DNA of 64,000 bases from Branchiostoma floridae (Eukaryota; Chordata; Leptocardii; Amphioxiformes; Branchiostomatidae), in assembly GCF_000003815.2 (NCBI RefSeq), contig NC_049979.1, forward strand, positions 18,423,367-18,487,366, given 5' to 3'. A program made the translations under genes and the position numbers. Below, piece by piece: positions 34,888-60,454 of the stretch (position 1 is its first letter; each line of letters begins with the position of its first letter). Under the pieces are notes generated by a model. It saw only the letters and a program-made list of their open reading frames with translations, was not told the DNA's origin and ran no database searches.

Positions 34888-37068
34888 CATCTTACACTCG
34901 CTACCCATAAAAAATTGCTAGGATAGTAAAGCAGTGGGTGAACTCATGTACCATCTCGCGTCCTTGGTTATTGAGCTGACTGGAAAGGAAAGCTGCTCAT
35001 TCTTAACTCTCCAAGCAGAAGTTTCCATCCAACTGTTTTTTGGCATTTTTATCTTTGTACCATTTTCTCAATGTTTGTGAGACAAGAGCAGTGACCACCA
35101 ATAGAAATCTGCTCAGGCAATAATGTAAAAATTAGCAAGTTCAGGGTGTCAAAATCTCATCCGCGAACATTCCAGGTCATATTAAAGAACTCACCCCACA
35201 CAGCAGCCCGCTATCTTAAGTGTCCAAAAGTCTGATTTTTAAAAATTACGACCAGCGGAAGTTGCCGCAGCCTTCAAATATACCGCCATCTTAGATTTTC
35301 ATGACGTCATTTTAGGGACCGACCACTTCAAATTAGGGGTCAGCACAGGCCTAAAGAATGGACCAAAACCTTGTGTTTTTACCTTACCTGAACGTCTGCA
35401 CCCTACACTGTCTCACCAATATGAAATGTTTCTTAAATTTTCCTGTTACAAGTCAAAAATTGGATAGAAGAATGTATGGACTCAAATTGGGCCTTCTGCA
35501 GCTGCGTCAATTAGGGTCATTGCCCACAAATGACAAAGAAAATGGTACAAAATAAAGCGTGATAAAAACGCCTTCATTAAGGCTTCAAAAACAGCCGGAG
35601 CCAAACCTCTGCTTGGACAGTACTCATTCTTTGCCAAAATGAACATCATTAATGTTTAACCAAAATACTTTCTTAGTGTACCTCTACTTTTGTATTCAAG
35701 ATATATTAAAGTAGTGGTTTTGTGCATGAAGATACATTGCTTCTATATATTTATATACATATATATATAGCTATGCAAGTGCCAGAAGGCAAAGACAGAA
35801 ATGCACGAGCTGTATTTTGCTCCACTGTGAATTCAGATTTTCTTGTTGCAATTCAAAATAAATTCAGAACATATAGTTATTGAGTTAATTACCAATGCCT
35901 TTGTCCAGACAACCGTAAATCTTGAAGTACATAAGTCTATTGTTCAATGTTGAGGGACAAAATGACATACAAAAAATGTTGTAAAAATGTAGATATCTTT
36001 TCACTCTATATACAAGGTACACATACAATGTAGCAATGTACAATAAGAGCTGTTGTAATATAAATGCAACATGCACTAAAACACTCATCAGAAACCATCA
36101 GGATTACAACATATTTCCTGAGGGGAAACCAGTTAATAACACACCCATCAAAAACCCAATTCAACACACACTGGCTAAAATCTTCCCAGTTAATGTTGGA
36201 TATCATCCACTACATGTCAAATCTATTTGGAACAGCTCCAAACAGAAGTCTGTTGATAAAACACATCATCATGGAAATCGACCATTATGAGCAAAATAAC
36301 ATATGACCGATTTACAACATGTAGTACCTATAAAATCACATCAAAACTTCGGGGGATGCCATGATTGTACAGTGAACTAATATACATAGAATTTACCCAT
36401 GTAACATTTACAATTGCTGACTAGATAGATGCTGTACCATGAAACTAATGAGTGGCATTTTATACATTTCTCATGAGAAATACTTAATACATTTCTATAA
36501 ATTTTCTCATTAAGTACAACATAATACGTTTCAATCTTTCAATGAAATCAGCTAGGCCAGCTATACATTTTTATAAAATGATAATTTCAAAAGAATGTAA
36601 AACTCAACAATGATTTGTGCAATAAAATATTTTACAAATACATATACCGGTAAGGACATTTTCTATGATAAAACACAGCAGCTTAGAAGTACCAACAACT
36701 TTTTGTCAACTGCAGAAAAAGGTTTACACCAAGACCACATCCCAATAGTTTTGCTATAGTTTGATGCATGTTCAATAACTTTCATTTGACAACTTTTATT
36801 TTCCCTATTACTATAATTGAATCATCAGCATCTAAATAGATTTAAGTACACGGTAGGTATAATGCAGAGCAAGCATTCCTACCCGTAGATCTAAATTCTC
36901 TACAGCCAAGACCTTAATACTGACAGTACATTATACAGTATTTGATACTATGCCATTGCCTACAAAGTTGGATAAAAACATGCTAGATGAATGCATTCAT
37001 GTAATACTCTAAAGTCAATATCTTACTGGGATTTATCTCAATCCTCCCAATAATGCAGGTGTTCAGAT
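34888..37068. other. Intergenic region between convergent HSP90 and GTPBP2, no gene seen
   Basis: No frame with conserved residues was found. A TA-rich patch lies near 35740-35770. Sequence just below 37069 is presumably GTPBP2 3' untranslated region. Confidence 0.5.
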
Positions 37069-40000
37069 TCACCTGTCCACGGGTGTGTACGGGAATACCT
37101 TGGTGACAGTACCAATACCTTTAGTCCTGCCCTCCCTGAACAGCAGCCTGGTGCCCTCCCGCAGGTACTCTGGATGTTTGACAAACCTGAAGCGCATGTT
37201 TCTCTTCTGATTGATGGTGATGTAACCCTGCAGAACAGATACACGGCAGTATGAAGACAACTGTTCTTCTGGTGACTGACAGTCTTTAATCTGCATCTTG
37301 CTGGAGCCAGCAACCTCAAGCAGTCTAAAAGGGGATTTAGATTCTACTTCCAGGCAGAATTAATCAATCTTAATGTCATTTGTTCCATTGGTTACATGTA
37401 GTGGGAAAATACTAAACAGATACTTTGTTGTGCACATATATCTTGGCATTCAATGTGCTGAAAAGTCATCTATGTATGATACTTACATCCTCCACTTCAT
37501 CAATGATGGCTGTCTGGCAGACGTTCCCCACATGGACGGTAGTCTGGAAGCCCTTACAGATGTAGGTTGTGTGGAACAGCAGCAGGACCTCTGCCTCAAA
37601 CTCCAGACACGACACAGGCTGCAGCTCAGGGCTCAGCAGCACCATGCCCTGCAGCACAAACACCTCACTTTATTGTTTGTTTGTTTGTTTATTTTTATTT
37701 CACCAGGGTTACATATTGCCAATTTAGGCATTTTTCAAAGTTCCCTGGGGGGCAACCCCCGTACATACATTCAACATAAAAGCAATTGATACGATATCAA
37801 ATAACATAAATGGTAACATAGCGAGAACTAACAAAAATTAACACAACTTAGCTTACAAATGGTAAAGTAAAACAAATCAGTTATACAACGTAAGCATAAT
37901 ATAACTCAAAATCATAATCAAAATGAGATAAATGGAAATAAATGGAGATTTGCATACCAATGTGAACAAAACAAGTACTAAGCATGTAGGGCCACACACA
38001 GAAAACTGGTCAGTAAAGTCAAGCGGATGGTCCTATAAAAGTAGTGCTAGAATGTTGCAAAACATCAAGAAGAGCATACCTTTCTGAGAACAGTCCTGTC
38101 CACATCTCCAAGAGCTAGAGTTGCCGTCTGGCCTGCTTTGACCACTCTGCAGGGTGCCCTGTTTCTGTGGACAGTGTTGACTGAAACAGGGAGGAAGCTA
38201 CCAGCCTCGTTAGGCCCTATAAGCAGGCTGTCTCCCTCCCGTGCCACTCCCCTGTACAGTGTCCCTCCCACCACAGTCCCAGCCCCTGGCACAGTGTACA
38301 TCTCATCAACCTATGAACAGAGAGAACTAAGTTTAGTATGCTAATTTATGAAATCCCTCAAAAACCTCATCTCAACAAAAAAATCTGATGTTGTTGTAAA
38401 AAAATAAATGTCTCAGGAATCAACATCAGCAGTCATTCATCATAGGAATACAGTGACAAAAAATTACCTTTGCAATTGATTTTTTTTCCCAATATCTAAA
38501 AAGATGCTATCAATAGGGTGCTAAAACCTTCAAGCTTGATGTCTCGATAAATTTTAAAGAAGAGCCATAAACAAAGCCAAAGACCATGACCTGACCTGGT
38601 ATTCTGTAAGCTCCTGCATGAGTTGCTCCTGCTCCTTGCCTGAGTGTGGAGGGGGCAGCACGTTCAGGAACCGTCGCAGCAAGTCCAGGTTCTCACCACT
38701 TACACTTGATATTCTGAAGATGGGGGTTATTCTGAAACAGGTAAATACCTCTTAGAATTTGGAACCATGGCTCAACAGTACATTCATCTACTTTTGTTTA
38801 AAATACACAGCCTTAGAAAAACATGCATGCAATAAATAAATGTGATTTTTTCTATTTCATGTCCTCACATTATTTTCTTTAATTCCACATCTTTGAACAA
38901 TCATTTGAAACCCATGTTCCGTCCTGACCTGTCAGTGTTAAAGTTAGCAGCAGCAGTGATGGCATCGTCCTCATTCTCTATCCTGAGGGGTATCCTGTTA
39001 CAGCCAGGAGACTTCAGCACTCGCTCCACCTGTTTCAGTGTGCGTTCTGTCACCGCTGCAGAGCACAGGTCAGTCTTGCTGATGACGATGAAAATGGGAA
39101 GCTTTAGGGCTAGTGCCAGACCAAGATGCTCCTTGGTCATCCCAACTGTGATAGGGAACAAGCATTTGAAACATGAAACTTTTGCACAATGCAGTCTAGA
39201 AACTTCAGGGTATTGGTTATGATATTAGGAATTACTGAATTACAGTCAAGTCTTCTTGAGCAAGAGATATCAGAACAAAGCAGTTAGCTCCCTACAATTT
39301 GTCCAGAAAGTATTTTACATAATACAGAAAGTGCCTACCTATCCCAGTGTTAGCACTGATGACCAGCATAGTGTAGTCAGGGTTATAGCCTGTCAGCCCA
39401 AATATGGTGGTTTTGAGGTACTTCTGGTGACCCGCAAGGTCAATAAAGGTGATCAGTTTGGATGCACTCTCACAGATTTCAGCTGCTGTGCGATTCTCAT
39501 TGTAGTTGATGACCTGTGAATGTGATATGACATTATGCTAGATACATGTACCTATATGTATGATTTAAGTTACCGAAATCCATATTGACTTCTTAGTAAC
39601 AATTACTAATTACTAACCTGAAAAGTATAAAGGCAAGAAAACAGTACAGAAATGAGAAGACATTAAAATGAATGGTACTGTATATGTTCTACACTTACAT
39701 TTCCATGACTGTCGAAACCCAGAATCTCATGTCCAATGCTAGAGGTCCTGCCTGACTGGATCTCATGCAGATGTCTGAACATGTTGAGCCTGGCTCGACC
39801 CCGCCCGTTGTCCAACTCCCCCTGAGTCAGAACACCCAGCAGAGTACTCTTTCCTGCATCCACATTCCCCAGAACAGCCAAGCGCAGGTCTAGGAACTAA
39901 AGGTAAAACAAACCAAAGTTACTTATTCAGTAAAACTTCATATCATCCCAGAAAGTTTGCATTCTTGACTTTAAAAAATTATCAATTACACAGATGAAAG

Positions 40001-41782
40001 AAAATAGCATTTTGTACAAGCTTACTTGCTGATCATCAGGCACTTTCCTAACCAGCACCTCTGCTGCCTTGCGAATTTCCTCGTCACCTTCAATGTCCCT
40101 CTCTCTTAGAATTGAAGTGGTAGCACCAAGTCTGGTAAACATAATCATCAGATTGTCACTAAAATGTTACAAAGTGATGGCATATGATGAAGTTATGTCT
40201 CATTAATCTCATTCCTGAGAGACTAACATATGATTTTTTTTAACTGACAATTTATTCTAGAACCATGATACACCAAATATTACACATATACTAATGATAT
40301 AGTTTCTGTATTGACAATGCATTGACCCATTGGTACCATTAATAACATATAATTCATAGATTCAAGTATATCAAGTGTGGGATAAGACCATACCAAAATA
40401 AACACAGTAAGAACACCTACTTCTCTGCCATCCTGTTGAGGGTATAGAGGGACCGTTTGAGCTCGTCCTCGGTGAGGCCTGCCATCATCCCGCTGTCCTC
40501 CACCCCAATCTCATAGATGGCCTCCCCACCGCCCTCCTGCAGCCGCCATTTCATCTGGGTCACCAGGTGCTCAAACCGTGACGGAGATGGATTCAGCAAC
40601 TTCAGCTGTTATACAAGCAGTACAAGGGTGGATTACTAACAAAAAATCATCTGATCAACATGGCTGACAATTGTATGAAAGCTGGAATAGTCTTGAGGTG
40701 ATGTAACAGGTGGGCAATCAGTCATATTGCACAATCACTTGTGTGATGCAAGGCATAGCAATACCATATATGTACATGTACAGTGTCTTCCCTTTAACCA
40801 CTGTGGCCCCTTTGACTGCCCTTAAGTAACCAGAATGACATTTTGAAACATGAAACCAAAAAACATTACAGACCCCAGTTTAGGACCTGATGGTCATATC
40901 ATTGCAATAGGTAGATTTCTATGCAGCGATAAGGAAATGATTTGCACCAGGGAGTTTTGCTATCCTGTCATTAAGACCATGTACAAAAAAACATGCTAGT
41001 ACAAGAGATGCTGTATTTTGCTGAGGTTTTTCTTCATCCATGACGAATGTCATGGGGCTACTCAAGCTATAAATAATGAAACCCGGTATGTTGGGCATGT
41101 CAGCAACTCGCTGGCACTGTTTATCAACACTGCAGTATCATAACATTCTAGTACGTACCTTGTACTCAACATTGCCTTCTTCAACCTGGAAGAAAGAAAA
41201 AAACATGATTTAGAGAACACTTGAAATGAGATCTTTTCTTTATCTGCTAATATTACCACCTACCAGTGTCGTAAATCACGGTCCTTTGTTTGACAACACT
41301 GGCGCCCTGTCTAGGGTTACATGCACCTTAGCAACGCCGCAAGTCACCTTGGGCGACGAGAAAATGCACGCGCAATAGACGACGGAGAATCAACTTGCTT
41401 CTGTGCATTTTACTTTCAGAAAAGTGGGAATTTGAATGGACAGTTGGAAATAGTCTGAAAAACAGTCTGCGTGGCAAATGTAGGTCACGACGATCCATAG
41501 CCCCTCCCCCAACTCACCATCACAATAACAACACTATCAATGTCATTGCAATAAAAATGCGTGTGCTGTCCGTTTTAACACAAATGTCATCACTGTTTTA
41601 CACAACCATCAATCTGAACAACATCGAAAATAAATAAAAATCGCCGGCCGGCAAAATTATCTGTTTACCTCAGGCGGGAGCCGGGGCCTAAGGTCCAGGC
41701 TGGTTGGTCTGGAGGGCCGCCGCTTCTTTTTCTCCGACCTGGGCTCGCTTTCGTCCCCAAACAGGCTGCACATAGGATCCAT
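37069..41782 (-). CDS. GTPBP2: GTP-binding protein 2
   Basis: Eleven exons (minus): 41782-41669, 41185-41159, 40605-40421, 40131-40026, 39896-39699, 39513-39339, 39145-38929, 38731-38596, 38310-38080, 37648-37487 and 37227-37069. Phases agree and give 569 residues, slightly shorter than the vertebrate protein (about 602). GTPase motifs are G1 GNVDAGKST (154-162), G3 DLAGH (235-239) and G4 SKTD (291-294), followed by an [11 protein letters not shown] segment; beta-barrel domains follow. [42 protein letters not shown] and [10 protein letters not shown] separate GTPBP2 from its paralogue GTPBP1. The family resembles EF-Tu/eRF3-type GTPases, and GTPBP2 is linked to rescue of stalled ribosomes through Pelota. 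The protein starts [11 protein letters not shown]; an internal ATG three codons later is an alternative start. Confidence 0.95.
37674..37990. repeat. Probable interspersed repeat in GTPBP2 intron 9
   Basis: A (TTTG)n run at about 37674-37690 is followed by TTTATTTCACCAGGG and, near 37742, CCCTGGGGGGCAACCCCCG, then AT-rich sequence. This composition resembles the 3' end of a retroposon, with the poly-T side at 37674. No second copy in the window, so confidence is low. Confidence 0.35.
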
Positions 41783-44700
41783 GACTCTTCTACCCTCGTA
41801 TCATTCCACCTACCACACTAAAAGCAACACAGAAATGTTGCAAGCTGCCGAAATAGGTCCAAGGACCTTCTATTTTCATAATCGAGCCGCCATCTTGCAT
41901 CACTCTGTGATTACAACAAAGTGCCCGGATGTGTGTGATGTCATTCATGTTTGGCAACTGACAGGGGGCTGTGCCTTATATATAGCGTGAGATGTATACT
42001 ACCGGTAGATGCCATTTTAATGTACTGTACCTTTAATATTGGCTAGATTTTTACGAATCAAACGTTATAAGTTTATGAAATATCCCACTGTCCTTGCCTA
42101 TGCGAATGACAGCAGGCAGGTTAAATGGTGACCCTGCATATGGCAAATCAACATGTCTACTTGCATGTGATAGATGCGATGGTACATGTATCATGGCATC
42201 CAAATGTACATCACTGTGATAATTCATCTTTCAGTCACATTCCCACCATCTGGTTTCTTTTCCCATAATTATGCACACTGCCATTGCATGACAAGGTAGA
42301 TCGTTTACACAGTTCAATTTACATTTCCTGTTAATGTTCTTATATCCAACTAGGCCCATATAACTATACCTTTGTTTTCAACAAAGCCTCCTTTTTTTCT
42401 ATGATTTTCAAAAAAAACATATGCAGTGCTTTTCATAACAACACACAACTTGCTTTCCAGTTTCTTTATTCCTGTGCATGTGCAAAACATGTGATTGTTT
42501 CTACTCTCATGTTCAGTCATCACAAAGGTTCAACATTGGAGAGATGTGAAACCGGTACACATTGCATGGAATACAGTATGTACACTTCCCAGGAACATCC
42601 CTTCTACAAAGTTACATGCTGCAGTCACAGAAACAAATGTAACAATTCAACTATACATGTAGCTCGGTTTCAACAAGAGCTGGGGAAACCCAAAGGCCAC
42701 ATCAGTTCAATCCTGTGGTTACCACTCTACTGATGTAACACTCAAACAGGAGTAGAGGTTTCAAGTAGGGAAAAATCCTTCAGTCACACAGAAATTTAAC
42801 ATTTTGCCAGTCTGCAATAAAATCACAGGTCATGTGAAAAGCAACTGTAATATACAATCAATGCCAACATCTCTAATAACTGCAGGGATGTAATTACCCT
42901 AGAAAGCTATCCTTAAAATCAAAACTGGTGTCATCTGGAGGTAACACCTAAGCTCTACTGTATATTATGAGTGTTTCACACAAAAATACACACAATCTAC
43001 ATACTTTTCCTTTTAACTGTGACCTTCAATTACTGTTACAGTTCAGACTGAAGAATGAACATTGCTTACTTTTATTTTTACAAGTTAAGATTATGGCACA
43101 TGCATTTAGAGAAAGTTAACAATCTTCAGGCAATGAAGCATCTAGAAGCCTTCTGCCTTTAAATGACCATGCAAAAGCATACACTTACGAGTGCACATTT
43201 AGCTTTAACCCCAAAGCAAAGTATTTTCTTTGAAATGTTCTATTTAGTACACATACTTCGTGACTTCTTCTGGTGCACTAGAATAAAACACTGAATACAA
43301 AATTTCACTCCCCAAATGTGACGTCAGCAAACAAAAGCACATGGAAATAGTGGTAACCAGTTAGGACATAAATATATCTCTACCAAAACATACATTTTCT
43401 CCTCTCACTGCTGCCAAATGTGTTCTACATCAGAGTGATAACATTAGGTTAAGTAGTACCGCTGGTGATATAAAATTGTCACTGTGTTCCAACCATAACC
43501 ATGGTATCTTCAGAAAACAATGCTTAACTTTTGAAAATACCCCCACAGATTCCCCTGCAGTAAGAAACAACAACGTATGTGCTTGCTACACAAGTAGCTG
43601 CCTTGTCTTTGTCCCTTTTTTTCTTTTAGTTCTTCCACATAATCTTTGCTATTATTCAAGGTAAGCTTTGCTATCAATCTTAATACAATTAAGGAAAAAC
43701 AGAAGACATAGAATACAGCCTAATACTTGTAGTTTACAGTATATGCAAAATCCAAGTCTTGGAAGCTTCAACTAAGTAACACAATAGAATGCTTGAACCA
43801 CATCTACATTGTTAACTTGCCAAGGTTGAGAAGTAACACATGAAAAACAATATAGAACAGATCTCTTTCACTGGTAAGAAAGCCATGATGTGTGAAGATG
43901 AAAGACGAGTTTATTCATATTCTAAGTTACATACTTCTATCTTCTAATTACCCTCAATAAAATCTGTCTCTCATGCTTTGCATCAGTATCCTTACTCACT
44001 ATATAGATATCAATATTTTGAACTACGTCCCTATACTTTCTAATATCACTACTCTATACAATTTGTTTTCATCATGCCCTTCTGTGGCCATGTCTCCTAT
44101 TCCAATACTATCATCAAAGTAGAACACAAGGTGTAAGGCATTCTACATTTTGTGAATGTAAGCTTGCGTCCTTTCATGCAAGAAATTTGCAAAGACAACC
44201 TTGATATATTTTTGCATTACCGCTTAAAGGTAGTAAAGAATCAAGGCCAAGCTGATACAGACAGGTAAACTTCTCTGACACAAACCATGTGTTCTTCATT
44301 GTACATGTATGGCTCTTGGTGGATAAAATTTAGCAACAACCAAGCAAAGGGCATCTTGTCTAATCATCTTTATAACTTTCAGTGTTACTGACCTGAAAAG
44401 AATATCTTTACACCAGAGAAGAATACTCTCCCTTGATTGGATCATATTGCTCTTGTCCACTTGACATAAGTACCAGCCACTTCCATTTTTCTCTGCTCTC
44501 ACTGTTGCCTTCTGACTCTCCCAACACTTCCATCCTCCAATCTGTCAAATACTATCAAATATAACACATCCTCTCAGTCAAACTAGTAAGATTGGAAAGA
44601 GAACATACCTTTAAAAATCAGGACTTGTACTTTGCTACGGATTGACACACTGACATGCTTTACATGACCAGGTCTCAAAATCACATTGCTAACTTCGGGA

Positions 44701-44913
44701 TGCTAAAAGCTGTTCTGATGATTTGGATGATATGTTAAGGCAATTGCCATGCCTTATCTTTGTACAAATGTCATACATGTAGTCCTAAGTGCTGTACAAT
44801 GACAAAGTCCCTTCCATAAAAACACATAATGTGACTTAAATCCAAATGAGAGTTAAGGGTCCACAGGTACACAAGTGCACTAACGAGAGTAAATACTTTT
44901 CTCCACTTGATGT
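41783..44913. other. GTPBP2 upstream region and PPP1CB 3' flank, no gene seen
   Basis: About 3.1 kb without a recognisable exon. The left end should hold the GTPBP2 promoter. The right end should hold a long PPP1CB 3' untranslated region; TTTATT near 43910 and 43072 are possible minus-strand polyadenylation signals, but none stands out. Confidence 0.45.
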
Positions 44914-55576
<10,663 letters not shown>

Positions 55577-55774
55577 CTACAGGGGGAATAATTAGGTTAA
55601 TCAGGCAAGTACTGAAGAGTGTACAACGGAAAAATCGTCTGAAAGGTACTCCATGTTCCGTGTAATTGATGATAGGGACCGTTGTACAGCTACGCCCAAC
55701 GGGCCTGCAATTTTTGTTTGGCCAACAGCAACTTGAGCCGCCCGGAACAACGGCACTCGAACCATCCGATTCCA

Positions 55775-55874
55775 NNNNNNNNNNNNNNNNNNNNNNNNNN
55801 NNNNNNNNNNNNNNNNNNNNNNNNNNNNNNNNNNNNNNNNNNNNNNNNNNNNNNNNNNNNNNNNNNNNNNNNNN
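55775..55874. other. 100-N assembly gap
   Basis: Placeholder gap. It could contain the missing first exon of PPP1CB. Confidence 0.97.
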
Positions 55875-56495
55875 TAGATTATAAATAAAGAGTCCTGATG
55901 TTTCCATTTAGACACTCTATTTCATCTCTGGTCAGCTGGTGCTTCCATGGAGGTATTCTATGAAAAATGGAAATATTGTTTTGTTCCAACAGGGAAAGTG
56001 CTGAAAGTTATTTTTGTGCCACATTTCATCATAGCATGAACTTTATCATTGATTAAAACCATTGATATAAATCAGTTTATATGCAAAACAACAAAATTTT
56101 GTTTTACTTTCAAACATATCAAAAGTTTTGACAAAAGTCAATCCATTCAATTACAAGCTCTGAATTAAGCTATCTCACATAAATTATTATTATTATTGTT
56201 ATATTTTCACTAGCCTTTGTGTGTGTCTTTCTGTGAACAATGGGTTTCATCATTTTGGGCATGTAGGTAGCTTTGCCACACCTAGGCTACAAAGTAAGAC
56301 TTGAAAGTCCACACCTACAAAGTAAGACTTAAAAGTCCTTGTTACATTAAAATTTGCATAATTGATGAGGGAATTGTAACGTTATAATTTGAGTGTTTCC
56401 ATAACTGCACCACGTGTAATTCATGATAGGTGGCACATGAACTGATACCAAACATGCAAATGAGGAACTGATTTGCATAATTATGGAAAAATGTA

Positions 56496-56707
56496 TACTG
56501 TAAATGTATTTAAGTTCGCGGGGATTTAATTTCGCGGTAGCGGTAAAAGGGACTTTTCGCGGTGGATTTCATTTCGCGGTAACACCATAGACTGCAATCT
56601 TATATCATAATAGAAAAATTTTCGCGGTGGTTTTAAATTCGCGGTGAAGTGGTCACCGCGAAAACCGCGAACATTAATCCACCGCGAACATTTCTGCATT
56701 TACAGTA
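56496..56707. mobile_element. TACTGTAAATG MITE, copy 1
   Basis: Inverted ends TACTGTAAATG and CATTTACAGTA. The body is built of repeated TTCGCGGT/ACCGCGAA motifs in both directions. It is 212 bp, exactly the length of the copy at 60969-61180, which lies in the opposite orientation. The TA at the tips suggests a Tc1/mariner-type TA target. Confidence 0.85.
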
Positions 56708-57953
56708 ATTGTGTCATGCATGTTACTTGAGCATTTTCATGCATAAATCATGCAAATGAGCAAGTAATGTGTGTAAAATCTACTAGCATTTACTTGAAGT
56801 TGCTGATCTCTAGTTTGTGACTACATCAAAAATTAAATCCTATGTTATCACTTAAAACTCATTCAACTGCAACTTCTAAAAAGTCCTGATGAATATGACA
56901 CTGTACATACTTTAGCAGTCGCTGGACATTAAGATTATTAGAGAAATAACTTCCGCCTATTAACAAGCTTACATTCCATGGGTTGCACCTGTTTGCTTGA
57001 TTTGAAGACTGATGAATCTCTTTAATCATCCTTATGATCATTATCTGTGATGTAGTTTATAGTGAGATATATCAATAGTCAATGTTAAAAGATACTTGTA
57101 CAACCAGTAATATTTATTAGACACTCAATATTTTCTTAAGAGCCTTGAACCTTGAAACCTGAGTATAGTGAGTAGATAATGTAATTACCAATGTAAATCT
57201 GGGGTGTGGCCCCTAGCTACGCATTTGATATCATATCATAAGTCCCTCATTTATGCTAATAGATAGCCTTTTAAAAAGAGTTTTCTTATTTCTGCAAAAT
57301 GGAAGTCTGACATTCATTTCATGTAGACCACCTGCTTCCCAAGACAAGATAGTGCCTTACTGTGTTTTTATTATGACTTTTACTAACTTTTAGTTTTACT
57401 AACACAACCATTTAAGTATGCAAATTAATTACACCCCAAAAATGTCTCCAGCAGTCTCAGCTTTAATATTTGCTTTATTGTTTGCAGCAAATGTGTACAA
57501 AATTTCACTAGTCATAAAAGTAAGATAAAAGAATTAAGATCTTCTCTTTCCTTGCAGATGAAATTTGAATAAAGACATACATGTAATGTATTTATCAAAA
57601 TTTCAAAAATACAATAATGTTGCATCACATGCAGATTAATGTTCTACTTATAACAATACATATGTTATAGCTTTGATTTGTTTCTAAGCATTTTCCAGCT
57701 TTACATTTGTAAGTTTAAGCTGATTGGCTCTGCATATTTATGATAATGCCCTGCCAACGACACACAAATGAAAAGGGCCATACCTTATCAATAGCTACTG
57801 CCTTTCACAGAGATTTTTCAATAAGTTAGCCAGAACATGAAATCTTTGGCATTAGCTTATGGCAAAACAGATTTAATTAATTGTGGAAGGATTGACAGGT
57901 GCCTATCACCTTTTCAAGATGTTAGACCAGACTGTAAGGTTTGATCCACTCAC

Positions 57954-58100
57954 ACTGAGAAGGACCACTTCTCTTTTTTTATAAGTGTGGTGGGTTCCTT
58001 GATGTGCTTGATATGAGGTGTGGCTTTCCCAAACATGGGACCTCCATTTAACGTTCTATCCGAGGGATGGACTTAACCGAAGCTAGGTACTCATTGACAT
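57954..58100. repeat. Dispersed repeat, copy 2 of 2
   Basis: Resembles 4477-4625; see that entry for shared blocks. Better preserved here (GATGGACTTAACCGAAGC and GGTACTCATTGACA). Confidence 0.55.
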
Positions 58101-58164
58101 GAAAATCTGAGCATATTGCTAGGACTGATTGTAACTTACTGCTGCTGAGAAGTATTATAATTAG

Positions 58165-58257
58165 GTGGTCCAAATTATAATTAATTATAATTATTCACAA
58201 TTATATTATAATTAATTATATTTATTATTATAATTATAATTATAATTATAATTATTC
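58165..58257. repeat. (TTATAA)n-type AT microsatellite
   Basis: Nearly pure ATAATT/TTATAA repeats with strong self-complementarity. Confidence 0.9.
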
Positions 58258-60454
58258 AGTTACCTTGCACATTAGACAAATTAGAAATAATCTGCTGACA
58301 TAAGTTACTTTGACTATCAAAAGAATATTGATAAGAAAATATAAAAAATTCCAAGCATCTTCTTGGCTTAATTGGTCTCATGTTTATAGGACTTATCTAC
58401 CATGTTGTAGCAGCTATGCAAGTTATCTGGTCCATGGTTGACCTGTTGGCCCAAATGCATACAGAGGTATCTCTAGAATTCAAACATTAAACCAATCACT
58501 CATGTACTATTTTTCATCTACATGTGTGTTTACTCATTGCTCTTGCCAGGCAAGCCGGTTCTTGGAGCTGTGACAGGTCACCCAGAATTCAGGCCAAAAA
58601 TACTCAGTACCTCGCCTTCTTCTCTCATGGCCTCTGGATCTGAAAAAAAAAATGACCATAGCAGTTTGACGAGCCATCATAAATAACATAAACTTCAAGT
58701 GAACAATCACTATCACTGCCTGCTCATGGGAACAGCACCTGTTACTACCAGTATCAGTTTTCCTCCTTTTCAATTATCCTCCTTTGGTTCTTTGGACCAC
58801 CTAATTATAATGTGTGGGTGAAAGTGGGGGCGGGAGTGGGTGTGGCATGCCTGCAGGAGCAGCCCTAGCCTCATTTGTATCTTTTGTGTCACTCAGTGTA
58901 TACATTACGGCACATGGTTTGTCAGGAATGATACTGGACAACTATGAACATTTTCTTTCTTTATATGTACATTAGATCTAAGCAAAGACATGATTAAGCC
59001 ATGCTATGCCCTGCACACAAATACAAGTATTTGCAAAGAGGACAGAAGAGACTCGGGAGCTATAATACGGCTGGATACCAGGCTAAAGCAAGATCTAGAC
59101 AAAAAATGTTGTATTCCTGTTTCCCTACCTACCCTAGAAAAACCTGATGACCCTAGACTTTTTTGGGGTGGGCAGTGGAGTCACATAGTTTCAGTAATCT
59201 ACTTTATTTTACTTGCTTCCTATTCAAGTAAAAACACTGCTTGTCCAATCTAAAGAAGAATAAATCTATCTATTATGCACAAAATAAAAGTTTGATGTTG
59301 AAAGACAAGACTTAGTGTTCTCATGCATTTCAGTTTACTTCGTTCAACTGTATTGTAATATGTCTTGATCACTAGAGTTTTGAACAGCCTAAAAAAGAAA
59401 TACATTGTACAAAAAAAAATATATAACCCCTTCCTACTGACCCTAATTTTTTCAGGACTGAAACAGGAAACACAACTTCTTTTCCTAGGCCCAATCTGTG
59501 GTTTCAAAATGAAGTGCAGTCAGAACATGTAAAAATCAGTGTTGTGAAAGCATTCTGGAAAACAGGCGTAGCTCTTGGATCAGGAAGAAGTGACGTAAGT
59601 TTGGGCCCCCTAGTGACTAAGTTTGGAATTGCAGGGGCATTTTTGTAATAAATAAAAATTCCACCAAAGACAATAACACAAGATAAAGGATTTTCATGAT
59701 TTTTCTATATTTGTGTAGTTTTGACAAAAATGTACAAAATGAAATAGAAATTATGAAAATTAGGAGGTCATTTGCATAATTCATGAGAATATTCTATCAC
59801 GGCAGTTTTTCCAATGTATCTCTTGTCCCGGACATGATGCAGCCTTGACATTCAGCTGGCAGGTAGCTTTGACGTCATGACCAGGTGGGCAAGTTCCAGC
59901 CTCCTAACATTAAATTTTGGAACTGCATGGGCGTTTTTGTCAAAACATTCCAAAGAGGCTAACTGAAGAAAGGAACAACAGATTTTTGATGCCATTATTT
60001 TGGGCATGCAGGTACATTGTAGCTTAGGCAAAGAAGTACACAATAATATGCATGTTATGCAAATGGGACTTAATTTGTATAATGAATGAGGAACTTATAT
60101 AATTCCCTTGTTTTCCATAACTGGACTGGACTTCCATAACAAAGAATGTTACACATGTAATTCATGACTGGTGGTATTACCCTGTCGTGTACGCAGGTTG
60201 ATCGATGATGGCCGACATAAACAGATACCAAACATGCAAACAAGGAACTAATTTGCAGAATTAATGCAAAAATGCCAAAAGCATTGAATGATTAATAATT
60301 AGATTTTTTTATTTGTTACATGTGTAAGCTAATCAATGATGAACATCATCATGCATACATCATGTAAATGTGTATGTCATTTACATAACATCTACAAAAG
60401 CTCTAAATATCTCATGGAGGTATAAGGTCACAGAACTCTAGTTTCTGAATGAAA

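Larger units (their letters stand above)
55577..58529. other. Region upstream of known PPP1CB exons, no exon identified
   Basis: Contains the 100-N gap at 55775-55874, a MITE at 56496-56707 and dispersed AATTATGCAAAT-type repeat sequence (about 56220-56830). That sequence resembles about 60010-60440, where TGATACCAAACATGCAAA-like blocks recur. I looked for a PP1 first exon on the minus strand and did not find one. Confidence 0.45.

Noticed and set aside
37228-37319. Upstream extension of the last GTPBP2 exon (open frame beginning [10 protein letters not shown])
   Set aside because: The frame is open by chance. A TGCAG acceptor just before GYITINQ keeps phase and gives the family spacing between QTA and RFRF; including the extension would insert about 30 residues absent from the family.
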